Shown here: one piece after another, positions 1 to 7,475 of the stretch
How the letters are laid out: each line of letters begins with the position of its first letter
Position numbering within the stretch: the stretch's first letter is position 1
Source of the DNA: an uncultured Acidobacteriota bacterium
Lineage (GTDB): Bacteria > Acidobacteriota > Vicinamibacteria > Vicinamibacterales > UBA8438
NCBI GenBank assembly: GCA_913043805.1
Contig: CAJWMX010000002.1
Location: 1 to 26,610 of the forward strand
Length of the DNA: 26,610 nt
Reading direction: 5' to 3'
Made by a program: the position numbers and the translations under genes
Notes under the pieces: generated by a model
The model's input: the letters and a program-made list of their open reading frames with translations, nothing else
The model's database searches: none
What the model was told of the DNA's origin: nothing

Positions 1-1
1 A

Positions 2-796
2 TCGATTATGGACGGACGCACTCTGGCTGGTGGCGCCGTGGCTGGAGTCACGCGACTGTTCCGGCTCGGTGGAGCGCACGCGGTCGCGGCGATGGCCTAC
101 GGGACCGCCTCGGTGCCGAAAGTGGACAAGATCGTCGGCCCCGGGAACGCGTATGTGGCCGCCGCCAAGGCTCAGGTCGCCGCCCTGTGCCCTATCGACT
201 TCTACGCCGGCCCCACCGAAATCGTGATCGTCGCCACCGGCGGCAACCCAGAGTGGATCGCCGCCGATCTGGTGGCCCAGGCCGAACATGACCCGGATGC
301 GCGAGCCATCGTCGTGACGCCGGACGAGCAACTGGCCAGCCGCATCGCCGCCGCGGTGACCGAACAGCTTCCGGCACAGGGTCCAGCTCGAACCTCGATC
401 CGAGCCAATGGTGTCATCGTGGTCACGCCGACCCTCGACGCCGCGGTCGAGCTGGCGAACGAGATCGCTCCCGAGCACCTGGTCTGCGACCGCGAGTCCG
501 TGGCGCGGCGTGCTACGAAGGCTGGCACCGTGTTCGTCGGACGGTATGGCGCCCAGGCCGCCGGCGACTACGCCACCGGCTCCAACCACGTGCTGCCCAC
601 CGGCGGCGCGGCGCGCTCACGCGGCGGACTGAGCGCGTCGGACTTCGTGCACGTCCACAGCGTTCAACGCCTGTCGCGGGCGGGGCTGTCAGGGCTGGCG
701 CCCACGATCCTGCCGCTGGCCGAAGCCGAGGGACTACAGGCGCACGCCGAATCGGTGCGGGTGCGGCTGGCGCGAGGAAAGAAGAAGGCCCGATAG
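2..796 (+). CDS. hisD: Histidinol dehydrogenase, C-terminal part (5' end outside window)
   Basis: HisD oxidises L-histidinol to L-histidine in two NAD-dependent steps, the last reactions of histidine synthesis, in the cytoplasm. The frame is open from base 2, so the gene begins upstream; about 265 of the usual ~430 residues are present. Visible family marks are the VGPGN stretch, the IDFYAGPTE signature, the AQAEHD zinc-ligand segment (Gln and His), the catalytic Glu-His in IAPEHL, the GDYATGSNH segment with the third metal ligand (Asp), and the C-terminal EAEGLQAHAES with the last His ligand. The TAG stop at 794-796 lies two bases before hisB, so the genes are probably co-transcribed. The first in-frame ATG at base 8 is internal to the domain and is not a real start. 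Confidence 0.97.
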   Translation, partial: SIMDGRTLAGGAVAGVTRLFRLGGAHAVAAMAYGTASVPKVDKIVGPGNAYVAAAKAQVAALCPIDFYAGPTEIVIVATGGNPEWIAADLVAQAEHDPDARAIVVTPDEQLASRIAAAVTEQLPAQGPARTSIRANGVIVVTPTLDAAVELANEIAPEHLVCDRESVARRATKAGTVFVGRYGAQAAGDYATGSNHVLPTGGAARSRGGLSASDFVHVHSVQRLSRAGLSGLAPTILPLAEAEGLQAHAESVRVRLARGKKKAR

Positions 797-798
797 AC

Positions 799-1386
799 AT
801 GCGACGCGCCCGTATCGACCGGCACACGGCCGAAACCCAGATCACCATTCGCCTGGGGATCGAGGGTCGAGGCTCGTATCAGATCCGGACCGGCATCCGC
901 TTCTTCGATCACATGCTGGAGCTGACGACCAAACACGGCGGGTTCGATCTGCGTATCGAGGCCGATGGCGATCTCGACGTCGATCAGCACCACACCGTAG
1001 AGGATGTCGGGATTGCGCTGGGTGAAGCGGTGGCCAAGGCCATCGGGTCCCGCCGAGGCATCAATCGCGCAGGCTACTTCGTGATGCCGATGGACGAGAC
1101 GCTCAGCGTCGCGGCCATCGATCTCAGTGGTCGTCCACATGCGGTGGTCGACCTGCGGCTCCGGGTCCACCACGTCGGTGATCTGCAGTCCGAGCTGATT
1201 CAGGACTTCTTCGAGGGGTTCGCGCAGGGCGCCCGGGCCAACGTCCACGTGAAGGTGCTCTACGGCCGGTCGAGCCACCATCAGGTAGAGGCGCTCTTCA
1301 AGGCGTTCGGCCGCGCGCTGCGGGTCGCCTGCGACAAGGACCCGAGAATGGCGAAGCGGCTCCCGAGCACCAAGGGGCTCCTGTGA
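799..1386 (+). CDS. hisB: Imidazoleglycerol-phosphate dehydratase
   Basis: HisB dehydrates imidazole glycerol phosphate to imidazole acetol phosphate, step six of histidine synthesis. The protein is 195 residues, normal for the monofunctional bacterial form without a fused histidinol-phosphatase. The FFDHMLE segment near residue 35, the metal-binding DQHHTVEDVGIALG block, and the C-terminal SSHHQVEALFKAFGRAL block are all present. It starts two bases after the hisD stop. hisC, often found between hisD and hisB, is absent here. The next gene, hisH, begins 13 bases downstream, consistent with one operon. Confidence 0.97.
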   Translation: MRRARIDRHTAETQITIRLGIEGRGSYQIRTGIRFFDHMLELTTKHGGFDLRIEADGDLDVDQHHTVEDVGIALGEAVAKAIGSRRGINRAGYFVMPMDETLSVAAIDLSGRPHAVVDLRLRVHHVGDLQSELIQDFFEGFAQGARANVHVKVLYGRSSHHQVEALFKAFGRALRVACDKDPRMAKRLPSTKGLL

Positions 1387-1399
1387 GGACCGCCGAGAG

Positions 1400-2053
1400 A
1401 TGATCGCGCTGATCGATTACGGCGCCGGGAACCTGACCTCGGTCCGTAAGGCACTGAGTCATCTCGGCGCTCGCTTCACCACCCCGTCGTCGCCCACCGA
1501 GGTGGGAGACGCACAGGGCATCATTGTGCCTGGCGTCGGCAACTTCGAGGTGACCGGGGCGCTGAGCGCCGAGTGGCGTACGGCGATCCTCGACCAGGTC
1601 TCCCACGCTCGCCCGCTTCTCGGCATCTGCGTCGGCATGCAGTGGCTGTTCGATGGCAGCGCCGAGGCGCCGTCCCACGAGGGACTCCGGGTGGTGAAGG
1701 GACTGTGCCGACAGCTCCCGGAGGAGGTCGCGGCCGACGATCCGGACATCGCCGAAGGCAGCGCGGCCGATGGACGGGGACGACTCAAGGTGCCTCATGT
1801 CGGATGGAACTCCCTGCACCTCACCCGCGAATCCTGGCTGCTCGACGGGGTGAAGGAGGGCGACCAGGTGTACTTCACCCATTCGTTCGCCGCGCCGGTG
1901 ACCGAGGACTGCGTGGGCGCCACGCGCTACGGGGTCGAGTTCGCCGCGGCGGTGGAGCGAGGACAGGTCGGCGGCGTGCAGTTCCATCCGGAGAAATCCT
2001 CCGACGTCGGACTGCGAATCCTGGGGAACTTCCTCCGTCGCGTCGACGGGTAG
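1400..2053 (+). CDS. hisH: Imidazole glycerol phosphate synthase, glutamine amidotransferase subunit
   Basis: HisH is a class I (triad) glutamine amidotransferase. It releases ammonia from glutamine and channels it to HisF, encoded next. The 217-residue protein shows the DYGAGN start, the nucleophile Cys77 in GICVGMQ, and His196 and Glu198 in VQFHPEKSS. A slightly long insert around residues 110-130, rich in Asp and Ala, precedes the conserved PHVGWN motif. It is separated from hisB by 13 bases and from hisF by 14 bases. Length and catalytic residues indicate an intact enzyme. Confidence 0.97.
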   Translation: MIALIDYGAGNLTSVRKALSHLGARFTTPSSPTEVGDAQGIIVPGVGNFEVTGALSAEWRTAILDQVSHARPLLGICVGMQWLFDGSAEAPSHEGLRVVKGLCRQLPEEVAADDPDIAEGSAADGRGRLKVPHVGWNSLHLTRESWLLDGVKEGDQVYFTHSFAAPVTEDCVGATRYGVEFAAAVERGQVGGVQFHPEKSSDVGLRILGNFLRRVDG

Positions 2054-2067
2054 CCACGAGACGACTC

Positions 2068-2832
2068 ATGCTCTCGAAACGGATCATCGCCTGCCTGGAC
2101 GTCCGAGACGGCTCGGTGGTCAAGGGGATCAACTTCGAAGGTCTTCGCAAGGCCGGCGACCCCGCGACACTAGCTCGCCGCTACAACCGCGAAGGCATCG
2201 ACGAGGTCGTGATCCTCGATGTGACGGCGACCATCGAGGGACGCAAGGCGCTGGCCGAAACCATCAGAGCGGTGGCGAGCGAGATCTTCCTCCCCCTGTG
2301 CGTCGGGGGTGGTATCCGTGGCGAAGAGCATGCCGAGGCGGCCATCGAGGCGGGCGCCGACAAGGTTGGCATCAACACCGCCGCCCTGAGACAACCCGAG
2401 CTGATCACCACGCTGGCGCGACGCTATGGCAGTCAGGCCGTCATCGTCGCCATCGATGCCAAGCGCGAAGGCGGTCGGTTCAAGATCTACGTGCGCAGCG
2501 GACAGGAAAGCACCGAGCGAGACGCGGTCGAGTGGGCCAGAGAGGCGGCGGACCGCGGGGCCGGCGAGATCCTGCTGACCTCCATCGACCGCGACGGAAC
2601 CAAGTCCGGTTTCGACTGCGAGCTGACGGCCGCCGTCTCCGAAGCGGTGCCGATTCCGGTCATCGCGTCCGGAGGCGCCGGCAACTTCGACCACTTCGTC
2701 GACGTCTTCCGGGCCGGCCGGGCGGACGCCGCGCTGGCCGCGTCCATCTTCCACTACGCCGAACACGCGGTCGAGGATCTCAAGGCGCATCTGCATCAGC
2801 ATGAGATTCCGGTACGGCTGGAGACCACCTGA
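2068..2832 (+). CDS. hisF: Imidazole glycerol phosphate synthase, cyclase subunit
   Basis: HisF is the (beta/alpha)8-barrel partner of HisH. It uses nascent ammonia to convert PRFAR into imidazole glycerol phosphate and AICAR. The start is ATG 2068, because the protein then opens with the family-typical LSKRIIACLDV; the same frame is open much further upstream only by chance, across hisH. The 254 residues carry both catalytic aspartates at canonical numbering, Asp11 in ACLDVRDG and Asp130 in VAIDAKR, plus the VGGGIR phosphate-binding loop and LLTSIDRDGTKSG. It is followed after 3 bases by hisA. The order F then A reverses the common bacterial A then F. Confidence 0.97.
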   Translation: MLSKRIIACLDVRDGSVVKGINFEGLRKAGDPATLARRYNREGIDEVVILDVTATIEGRKALAETIRAVASEIFLPLCVGGGIRGEEHAEAAIEAGADKVGINTAALRQPELITTLARRYGSQAVIVAIDAKREGGRFKIYVRSGQESTERDAVEWAREAADRGAGEILLTSIDRDGTKSGFDCELTAAVSEAVPIPVIASGGAGNFDHFVDVFRAGRADAALAASIFHYAEHAVEDLKAHLHQHEIPVRLETT

Positions 2833-2835
2833 CGC

Positions 2836-3546
2836 ATGCTGATTCCCTCGATCGATCTCAAAGACGGCCAGGTCGTCCAACTCGTGCAAGGCGAACGCCT
2901 GGCGCTGGCCAGCGATGATCTGGACGGCTGGATCGAGCGCTTCTCCCGATTTCCCAAGGTTCAGCTGATCGACCTGGACGCTGCGATCGGCTCCGGCACC
3001 AACGACACGCTCGTGCGCCAAGTCGCGCCCAGGTTGCCCTGTCGGGTGGGCGGCGGCATTCGCTCGGTGGAACGCGCCCGGGAAGTGCTGAGCTACGGGG
3101 CCGGTGCCGTCATCGTGAGCTCGTCGCTGTTCCGCGACGGCCGTCCGGACCTCGACTTCGCACGCGCGCTCGCTGAGGCCGTGGGGCCCGAACGGGTCAT
3201 CGGTGCCGTCGACAGCAAGGCCGGCAAGGTGGTGATCCGGGGCTGGCGGGAAGAGGTCGACGTGACGCCGATGGAAGCGGTCCGTGAGCTCGAGCCGTAC
3301 TGTGGCGAGTTCCTCTACACCCACGTCGACCGGGAAGGACTGATGCAGGGCACCGACATGAGCGCCATCGAGGCGGTCGCGGCGGCGACCACCCGTCCGG
3401 TGACCGCGGCGGGCGGCATCACCACGCGCGAGGAGATCGAGACCCTCGACGCGGCCGGCATCGATGCAGTCGTTGGCATGGCCATCTATACCGGCGCACT
3501 CTCGCTGGATCAGCTTTCCCCCGGCCCGCCCCGGTCCAGCGCATGA
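2836..3546 (+). CDS. hisA: Phosphoribosylformimino-5-aminoimidazole carboxamide ribotide isomerase
   Basis: HisA isomerises ProFAR to PRFAR, the substrate of the HisH-HisF pair. The 236-residue barrel shows Asp7 in IPSIDLKDG, the RVGGGIRS loop, the THVDREGLMQGTD strand with the second acid, and the AAGGITT phosphate site. It is a divergent version. Instead of the common bacterial opening (IPALDLxDGxxVRLxQGD) it has SIDLKDGQVVQLVQGE, and it has SSSLF in the middle; both remind me of the eukaryotic His6-type branch. The gene lies 3 bases after hisF and overlaps the next gene by the 4-base ATGA at 3543-3546, which suggests translational coupling. Confidence 0.93.
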   Translation: MLIPSIDLKDGQVVQLVQGERLALASDDLDGWIERFSRFPKVQLIDLDAAIGSGTNDTLVRQVAPRLPCRVGGGIRSVERAREVLSYGAGAVIVSSSLFRDGRPDLDFARALAEAVGPERVIGAVDSKAGKVVIRGWREEVDVTPMEAVRELEPYCGEFLYTHVDREGLMQGTDMSAIEAVAAATTRPVTAAGGITTREEIETLDAAGIDAVVGMAIYTGALSLDQLSPGPPRSSA

Positions 3547-4292
3547 CCCAGCAGTGGGATCCGGACGCCTACGACCAGCACGCGCGCTTCGTGTCAGACC
3601 TGGGTGCGCCGGTCCTCGATCTGCTAGAGCCGCTCGCCGGGGAACGAGTCCTCGACCTCGGGTGCGGCGACGGCGCCCTCACCGAACGGCTTCGACGTGC
3701 GGGGTGTCTCGTCGTCGCCGTCGACAGCAGCCCCGAGCAGGTGTGGGCCGCCCTGGAGCGCGGTCTCGACGCTCGGATCATCGACGTCCGCGAGCTGGAC
3801 TTCGAGGGTGAATTCGACGCCGTCTTCAGCAACGCCGCGCTCCACTGGGTCTCGGAAGCCGATCTCGTCATCCGTGGTGTCTGGCGCGCCCTGACACCGG
3901 GCGGCCGATTCGTGGCCGAGATGGGCGGCGCCGGCTGCGTGCAGTCGATCCGCGACGCGCTCGGCTCCGCCCTTGCCACCCGCGGGGTCGACTCTGCGAG
4001 TGTCGATCCCTGGTACTTCCCGACCGAAGACGAGTATCGGACGAGGCTGGAACGAGGCGGCTTCGAGATCGAGTCGATTCAACGGTTCCCACGCCCGACG
4101 CCGCTCCCCGGCGACGTGTCACACTGGCTCGGCATCTTCGCTCAGCACTTTCTCGACGCGGTGGCCACCGACGAACGACCCACTGTCATCGAGGAAGTGC
4201 GAACCCAACTCGAGCCGGAGCTGAGGAACACCAACGGGGTCTGGGTGGTCGACTACGTGCGCCTCCGGTTCAAAGCCCGCCGGACCGAGTAG
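3543..4292 (+). CDS. Class I SAM-dependent methyltransferase
   Basis: A 249-residue Rossmann-fold methyltransferase of the Methyltransf_11/25 type. Motif I (VLDLGCGDG) is at residues 36-44, the acidic end of strand 2 is VVAVDSS, and the FSNAALHW segment is the motif IV region, followed by LTPGGRFVAEMGG. The overall look resembles trans-aconitate methyltransferase and BioC-like proteins, but the substrate cannot be told from sequence. Its start overlaps the hisA stop (ATGA), so it is probably the last gene of the his operon, in the place where hisI or hisE is often found. No histidine role is implied beyond co-expression. Confidence 0.85.
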   Translation: MTQQWDPDAYDQHARFVSDLGAPVLDLLEPLAGERVLDLGCGDGALTERLRRAGCLVVAVDSSPEQVWAALERGLDARIIDVRELDFEGEFDAVFSNAALHWVSEADLVIRGVWRALTPGGRFVAEMGGAGCVQSIRDALGSALATRGVDSASVDPWYFPTEDEYRTRLERGGFEIESIQRFPRPTPLPGDVSHWLGIFAQHFLDAVATDERPTVIEEVRTQLEPELRNTNGVWVVDYVRLRFKARRTE

Positions 4293-4382
4293 GCCCTCGC
4301 CCGGCCGAGCCAGCCTGGACCCGGCCTGCCGCTCCGTGCGGCCACTGGCCAGCGCCCTCCGGTAAGATGACGGGCGATCACC

Positions 4383-5135
4383 ATGAACCCGCCCGCCCCA
4401 CCATCGCCCGGCGGCCCGCTTCTGCGGCAGGCGGTGAGTTTCGCCGTGCGCGTCTACTACCGGGTCAAGCGTGTTGGCCCCGAGGTGCCCGACGGAGCGC
4501 TGCTCCTGGTCGCCAATCACCCGAACACCCTGCTTGACCCCTCGCTCATCCAAGCCACGTCCGGACGCGTGGTCAGGTTTCTCGCCAAGTCGACCCTCTT
4601 TCACGGACAGGTGTTGAGTCCGCTCATCCGCCGGTCTGGCGCGATACCGGTCTACCGAAAGATCGATCCTGGGGTCGATACCTCCCGCAACGTCGAGATG
4701 TTCACCGCCGTGCAGCAAGCGCTGGCGTCGGGCGAGGCCATCTGTCTGTTCCCCGAGGGCATCAGCCATGTCAGCGGCCGACTGGAGCCGCTCCGGACAG
4801 GCGCGGCGCGGATGGTCCTGACCAGCGCGGCGGCGGGCCACCCGGTCACGATCGTGCCGGTAGGACTCAACTTCGACCGGCTGCCGCTGTTCCGCTCCCG
4901 GGTGGTGGCGATGTACGGTCCCGCGTTCGACGGGGCCGACCTCGTGGAACGGTTTCGGGACGAGCCGCAGGAAGCGGCGCGAGCCCTGACCGAGCGGATC
5001 GCCGGCAACATGCGGCGGTTGCTGGTCGAGGCCAATCCCAGGGGCGATCTCCCGCTCGTCGCCAGAATCGACCGACTGTATGCGTCGGCGCACGGCGTCT
5101 CGCGCGATCCGGCGGAGAAGGTGCGTCGACGCTAG
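4383..5135 (+). CDS. Lysophospholipid (glycerol-3-phosphate type) acyltransferase, N-terminal part before in-frame TAG
   Basis: This is the catalytic domain of a PlsC/LPLAT-family acyltransferase, which transfers acyl groups to a lysophospholipid or glycerol phosphate at the inner membrane. Visible are NHPNTLLD at residues 45-52 (His46 and Asp52, one residue longer than the textbook HX4D), GAIPVYRK (block II), FPEG at 123-126 (block III) and VTIVPVGLNF (block IV). After 250 residues the frame meets TAG at 5133-5135. It then continues open, in the same frame, for another 206 codons that look like the normal C-terminal half. A C-to-T change of a CAG codon would explain the stop. The catalytic blocks are complete, so the short form could still be active, but it lacks the hydrophobic tail. 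Confidence 0.85.
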   Translation: MNPPAPPSPGGPLLRQAVSFAVRVYYRVKRVGPEVPDGALLLVANHPNTLLDPSLIQATSGRVVRFLAKSTLFHGQVLSPLIRRSGAIPVYRKIDPGVDTSRNVEMFTAVQQALASGEAICLFPEGISHVSGRLEPLRTGAARMVLTSAAAGHPVTIVPVGLNFDRLPLFRSRVVAMYGPAFDGADLVERFRDEPQEAARALTERIAGNMRRLLVEANPRGDLPLVARIDRLYASAHGVSRDPAEKVRRR

Positions 5136-5756
5136 GCGATCGCCCAGGGCATTGACCGTCTGCGTGAAACGGACCCGGCACGCTACGAATCAGTGCTCGA
5201 AGACGTCCGTCTCTACGACGAACAGCGCCGCGCCTTCGGACTCAGGGACAGCGACCTCGACCGCCGGATGCCACCGCGCGAGGTCGCCAGGTTTCTGGTG
5301 CGCGAAGGTCTGAAGGCGGCGATGCTCCTGCCGCTCGCTCTCCTGGGCGTCGTCTGCTTTGCCCCGGCGTACTGGCTGACATGGGTGTTCAGCCGATGGG
5401 CGCCCGACCTGCAGAGTCGGGCCACCTGGCAGGTCGTCGGCGGCGTGGTGGTCTACGGCCTCTGGATCGGACTGCTCGCGGTGATGGCCGGCATCCTGTG
5501 GGGGCCGCAGTGGGGCGTGGGCGTCGGGCTGATCTTGCCGTTCATGGCGTTCGCGGAACTCGCGGCGTTCGAGCGAGAGGCGTCAGCATGGCGCCTGGTT
5601 CGGGCTTTTCTTGCAAGCCGGCAGACCCCCCTGCGGGCCAGGGCCAGCCTTCGACAGCAGCGAGCCGCGATCGCAGACGTCCTGGATCAGGTACGCGACT
5701 GGCTCGAGCAGCCCGCGACCGACGACCGATCCGAAGACGCGATCACGAAAACGTGA
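5136..5756 (+). pseudogene. C-terminal half of the same acyltransferase, downstream of the TAG
   Basis: This reading frame directly continues that of the upstream acyltransferase. It opens with AIAQGIDRLRETDP and then RRAFGLRDSDLD, the type of helical segment that follows the catalytic domain in long bacterial LPLAT proteins, as I remember them. Two hydrophobic stretches follow, one around AAMLLPLALLGVVCF and one around VVVYGLWIGLLAVMAGILW, then a basic helical end. The best internal start, GTG 5193, has no convincing ribosome binding site and would cut the helix, so independent translation is doubtful. It is either a separated pseudogene half, made only by readthrough, or the victim of a one-base sequence error. 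Confidence 0.75.
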
Positions 5757-5843
5757 TCGCCCCACGCCCGTCCAGGGAGGGCACTCGCCCCCACCTCGCC
5801 ATAACTGCGTGAGTTACTTCACTTTCGTAGCCGCTCCGCCACC

Positions 5844-5859
5844 TGGTACGCCTCCTGCT
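5844..5859 (+). promoter_or_regulatory. Sigma-54 (-24/-12) promoter candidate upstream of a pseudopilin
   Basis: The sequence TGGTACGCCTCCTGCT matches the sigma-54 consensus TGGCACG-N4-TTGCW at 10 of 12 fixed positions, with the required GG-N10-GC spacing (GG 5845-5846, GC 5857-5858). Transcription would start near 5870, and the pilin ATG is at 5887 behind a strong GGAGGAG site. Sigma-54 control of pilin genes is well known in Pseudomonas, Myxococcus and Geobacter, so the position makes biological sense. No activator site was identified. Confidence 0.55.
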
Positions 5860-5886
5860 CAAATCCTGGAGGGAGCCGGAGGAGTC

Positions 5887-6423
5887 ATGAGACGACGATT
5901 GTCAGCGGAACACGGTTTTGGCGTCATGCAGGGGCTGTTCTCATTTCTCATCGTGGGCGGTGTCTCGGCGATGTACATGCCGAAGATGACCAAGATGCTG
6001 CATCACTATCTGTTGATGGGCGTGGCTCACGAGGTCGGCGCGCAGATTCGCGGAGCCCGCGTGTTGGCCGTCACGACCGGTACGACCGTGAGGGTCCGAT
6101 TCAATTGCCCGGACCCAGGCGAATACCGGGTGCTCGAGGTAACCAACCGGCGTTCGATCGACAGCGACCGTGACCGCTGCTCGACGCGGGCCTTTCCGTA
6201 CCCAGATCCCAGCCCTGGCAAGGGACCCGACCATGACGGTCCGCTGATGGCCCTCAAGGACGGTGTCCAGTTCAGCGATCACCAGGACTTCGACATCGGC
6301 CCGACCGGCGAGATCACACCCGTCGGCGGCAGCACGATCCCGATCCCGATCACGGTCTCGGACGGCGAGCGCACCTTCACCATGAACGTCCTGGCGAGCG
6401 GTGGCGTCGAGATGCTGGAGTAG
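5887..6423 (+). CDS. Type IV prepilin-like protein, GspH/FimT type, with Gln at position 5
   Basis: A 178-residue pseudopilin-like protein. The leader is short and basic and ends in Gly10; the mature part would begin FGVMQGLFSFLIVGG, a hydrophobic helix followed by the GspH-like block VAHEVGAQIRGARVLAVTTGTTVRVRF. A prepilin peptidase should cut after Gly10. The residue at mature position 5 is Gln (codon CAG at 5929-5931), where nearly all major and most minor pilins have Glu, and position 2 is Gly instead of Thr. A two-cysteine DRCS/NCPDPG region may form a disulfide loop. The start was chosen for the GGAGGAG ribosome site; the frame is open upstream, but that stretch looks non-coding. A sigma-54 site lies about 30 bases upstream. 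Confidence 0.8.
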   Translation: MRRRLSAEHGFGVMQGLFSFLIVGGVSAMYMPKMTKMLHHYLLMGVAHEVGAQIRGARVLAVTTGTTVRVRFNCPDPGEYRVLEVTNRRSIDSDRDRCSTRAFPYPDPSPGKGPDHDGPLMALKDGVQFSDHQDFDIGPTGEITPVGGSTIPIPITVSDGERTFTMNVLASGGVEMLE

Positions 6424-6453
6424 GCGCCCGATCTCTTGGCGAGACCCAGAGAC

Positions 6454-7269
6454 CTAGCGGATGCCCAGTTTGTCGGCTAGATCGTTGAAATCGGTCGCCA
6501 CGATGTCGAACTCGGGGTCGGGGGTCGTGTCGATCTCGCGGTCTGGACCAAACTCTGTCGGGCGGGGTACGTAGCCGGTCTTGAGCCCCACTGCCGCGGC
6601 GGCCCGCAGATCGCCCTTGTGGGCGGCCACCATCATCACCTCGCCCGGCTCCAGACCGAGCAGATCCGCCGCCTTCAGATAGACCTCGGGCTCCGGCTTG
6701 TAGCTCTGAGCCAGCTCGGCCGACAGCACCGCGTCCCACGGCAAACCGGCGTTCTTGGCCATGTTGACCAGCAGCGACACATTGCCATTCGACAACGTCG
6801 CCAGCGTATAGCGGGTCTTGAGCCGCGTCAGCCCCGAGACCGAATCTGGCCAGGGCGTCAGACGGTGCCAGGCCAGATTGAGGTGAGCGCGCGCCTCCTC
6901 GTCGAGCGAGCTGAGCCCGAAGTCGGGAATGATGTCGTCGAGGATCATCCGGTGGAGCACGTCGATCTTCGCCCACGGAAGCTCGCCGCCCGTCACCCGA
7001 CGCATTGCGGGCCCGTAGCCCCCGCGCCACGCGTCGGCGAACGCTGGCCAGTCGGCTTCGACCCCGGTCCGGGTCTGGAGGGCCTCACCCTCGCGGATGA
7101 TCGATGACCGCCAATCGACGACGGTGCCAAACACGTCGAAGGTCATCGCCTTCACCATCGACAGATCTCCCGTAGGTTCCTGGATGGTCGCGCCCGCGCC
7201 CACCAGACTCACTCCGCTGACCACGGCGACGGCAACCACCACCCGACGCGCGATGCTCCGGATACTCAT
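6454..7269 (-). CDS. Haloacid dehalogenase, type II, with N-terminal hydrophobic extension
   Basis: A HAD-superfamily hydrolase of the L-2-haloacid dehalogenase type. With the start at ATG 7269 the nucleophile is Asp45 in FDVFGTVVDW, followed by motif II LSNGN, the motif III lysine in KPEPEVY, and motif IV in VAAHKGDL. The first ~27 residues form a basic, then hydrophobic, segment ending GAGA that looks like a signal peptide, which is unusual for this cytoplasmic family. A second start at ATG 7158 has a better ribosome site (GGGAGA, 7 bases away) and would give a 234-residue cytoplasmic protein of normal family length. The gene starts 8 bases after the cupredoxin remnant on the same strand and converges with the pilin gene. 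Substrate unknown; the dehalogenase name is by family only. Confidence 0.88.
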   Translation of the reverse strand: MSIRSIARRVVVAVAVVSGVSLVGAGATIQEPTGDLSMVKAMTFDVFGTVVDWRSSIIREGEALQTRTGVEADWPAFADAWRGGYGPAMRRVTGGELPWAKIDVLHRMILDDIIPDFGLSSLDEEARAHLNLAWHRLTPWPDSVSGLTRLKTRYTLATLSNGNVSLLVNMAKNAGLPWDAVLSAELAQSYKPEPEVYLKAADLLGLEPGEVMMVAAHKGDLRAAAAVGLKTGYVPRPTEFGPDREIDTTPDPEFDIVATDFNDLADKLGIR

Positions 7270-7277
7270 TGATCTGA

Positions 7278-7475
7278 TCACTCCACGATGACGATCGAGC
7301 CGAGCGGGCTCTGGTTCAGCGCATCGATGTGGTCATGATACGTGCAAGTGCGGGCCGTGACGAAGTTTCCCGTTTCCCGGCTCTGGCCGGGCTCCAGATG
7401 GCCCACTTGATTCATCGCCGGACAATCCAGGTGGGCAGGGTCATCATCGGACGACATCTCATGCGCGATCGTCTC
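7278..7475 (-). pseudogene. C-terminal remnant of a cupredoxin-domain protein
   Basis: The minus strand encodes about 66 residues ending in a TGA at 7280-7278. The text includes HEMSSDDDPAHLDCPAMNQ, then LEPGQSRETGNFVTARTC, then TYHDH, then SPLGSIVIVE. The order (turn, PGQS, a Cys followed by Tyr-His-Asp-His, then a final beta strand) is that of the copper-binding end of plastocyanin/azurin-like domains, and it resembles exported acidobacterial cupredoxin proteins from memory. The N-terminal half and signal peptide are missing. Going upstream the homology fades near 7475, and the opposite strand becomes TPR-coding. The first ATG (7457) leaves only 59 codons. The haloacid dehalogenase follows immediately, so the two were probably an operon. 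Confidence 0.65.

Noticed and set aside
2170..3324. 384-codon open frame on the minus strand across hisF and hisA
   Set aside because: It is fully antisense to two unmistakable his genes; such frames are common in high-GC DNA and the text shows no domain.
5834..5847. 14-base string CTCCGCCACCTGGT shared with the region before the S9 peptidase (near 23268)
   Set aside because: A shared 14-mer is expected by chance in a window of this length and composition, and the flanks differ.
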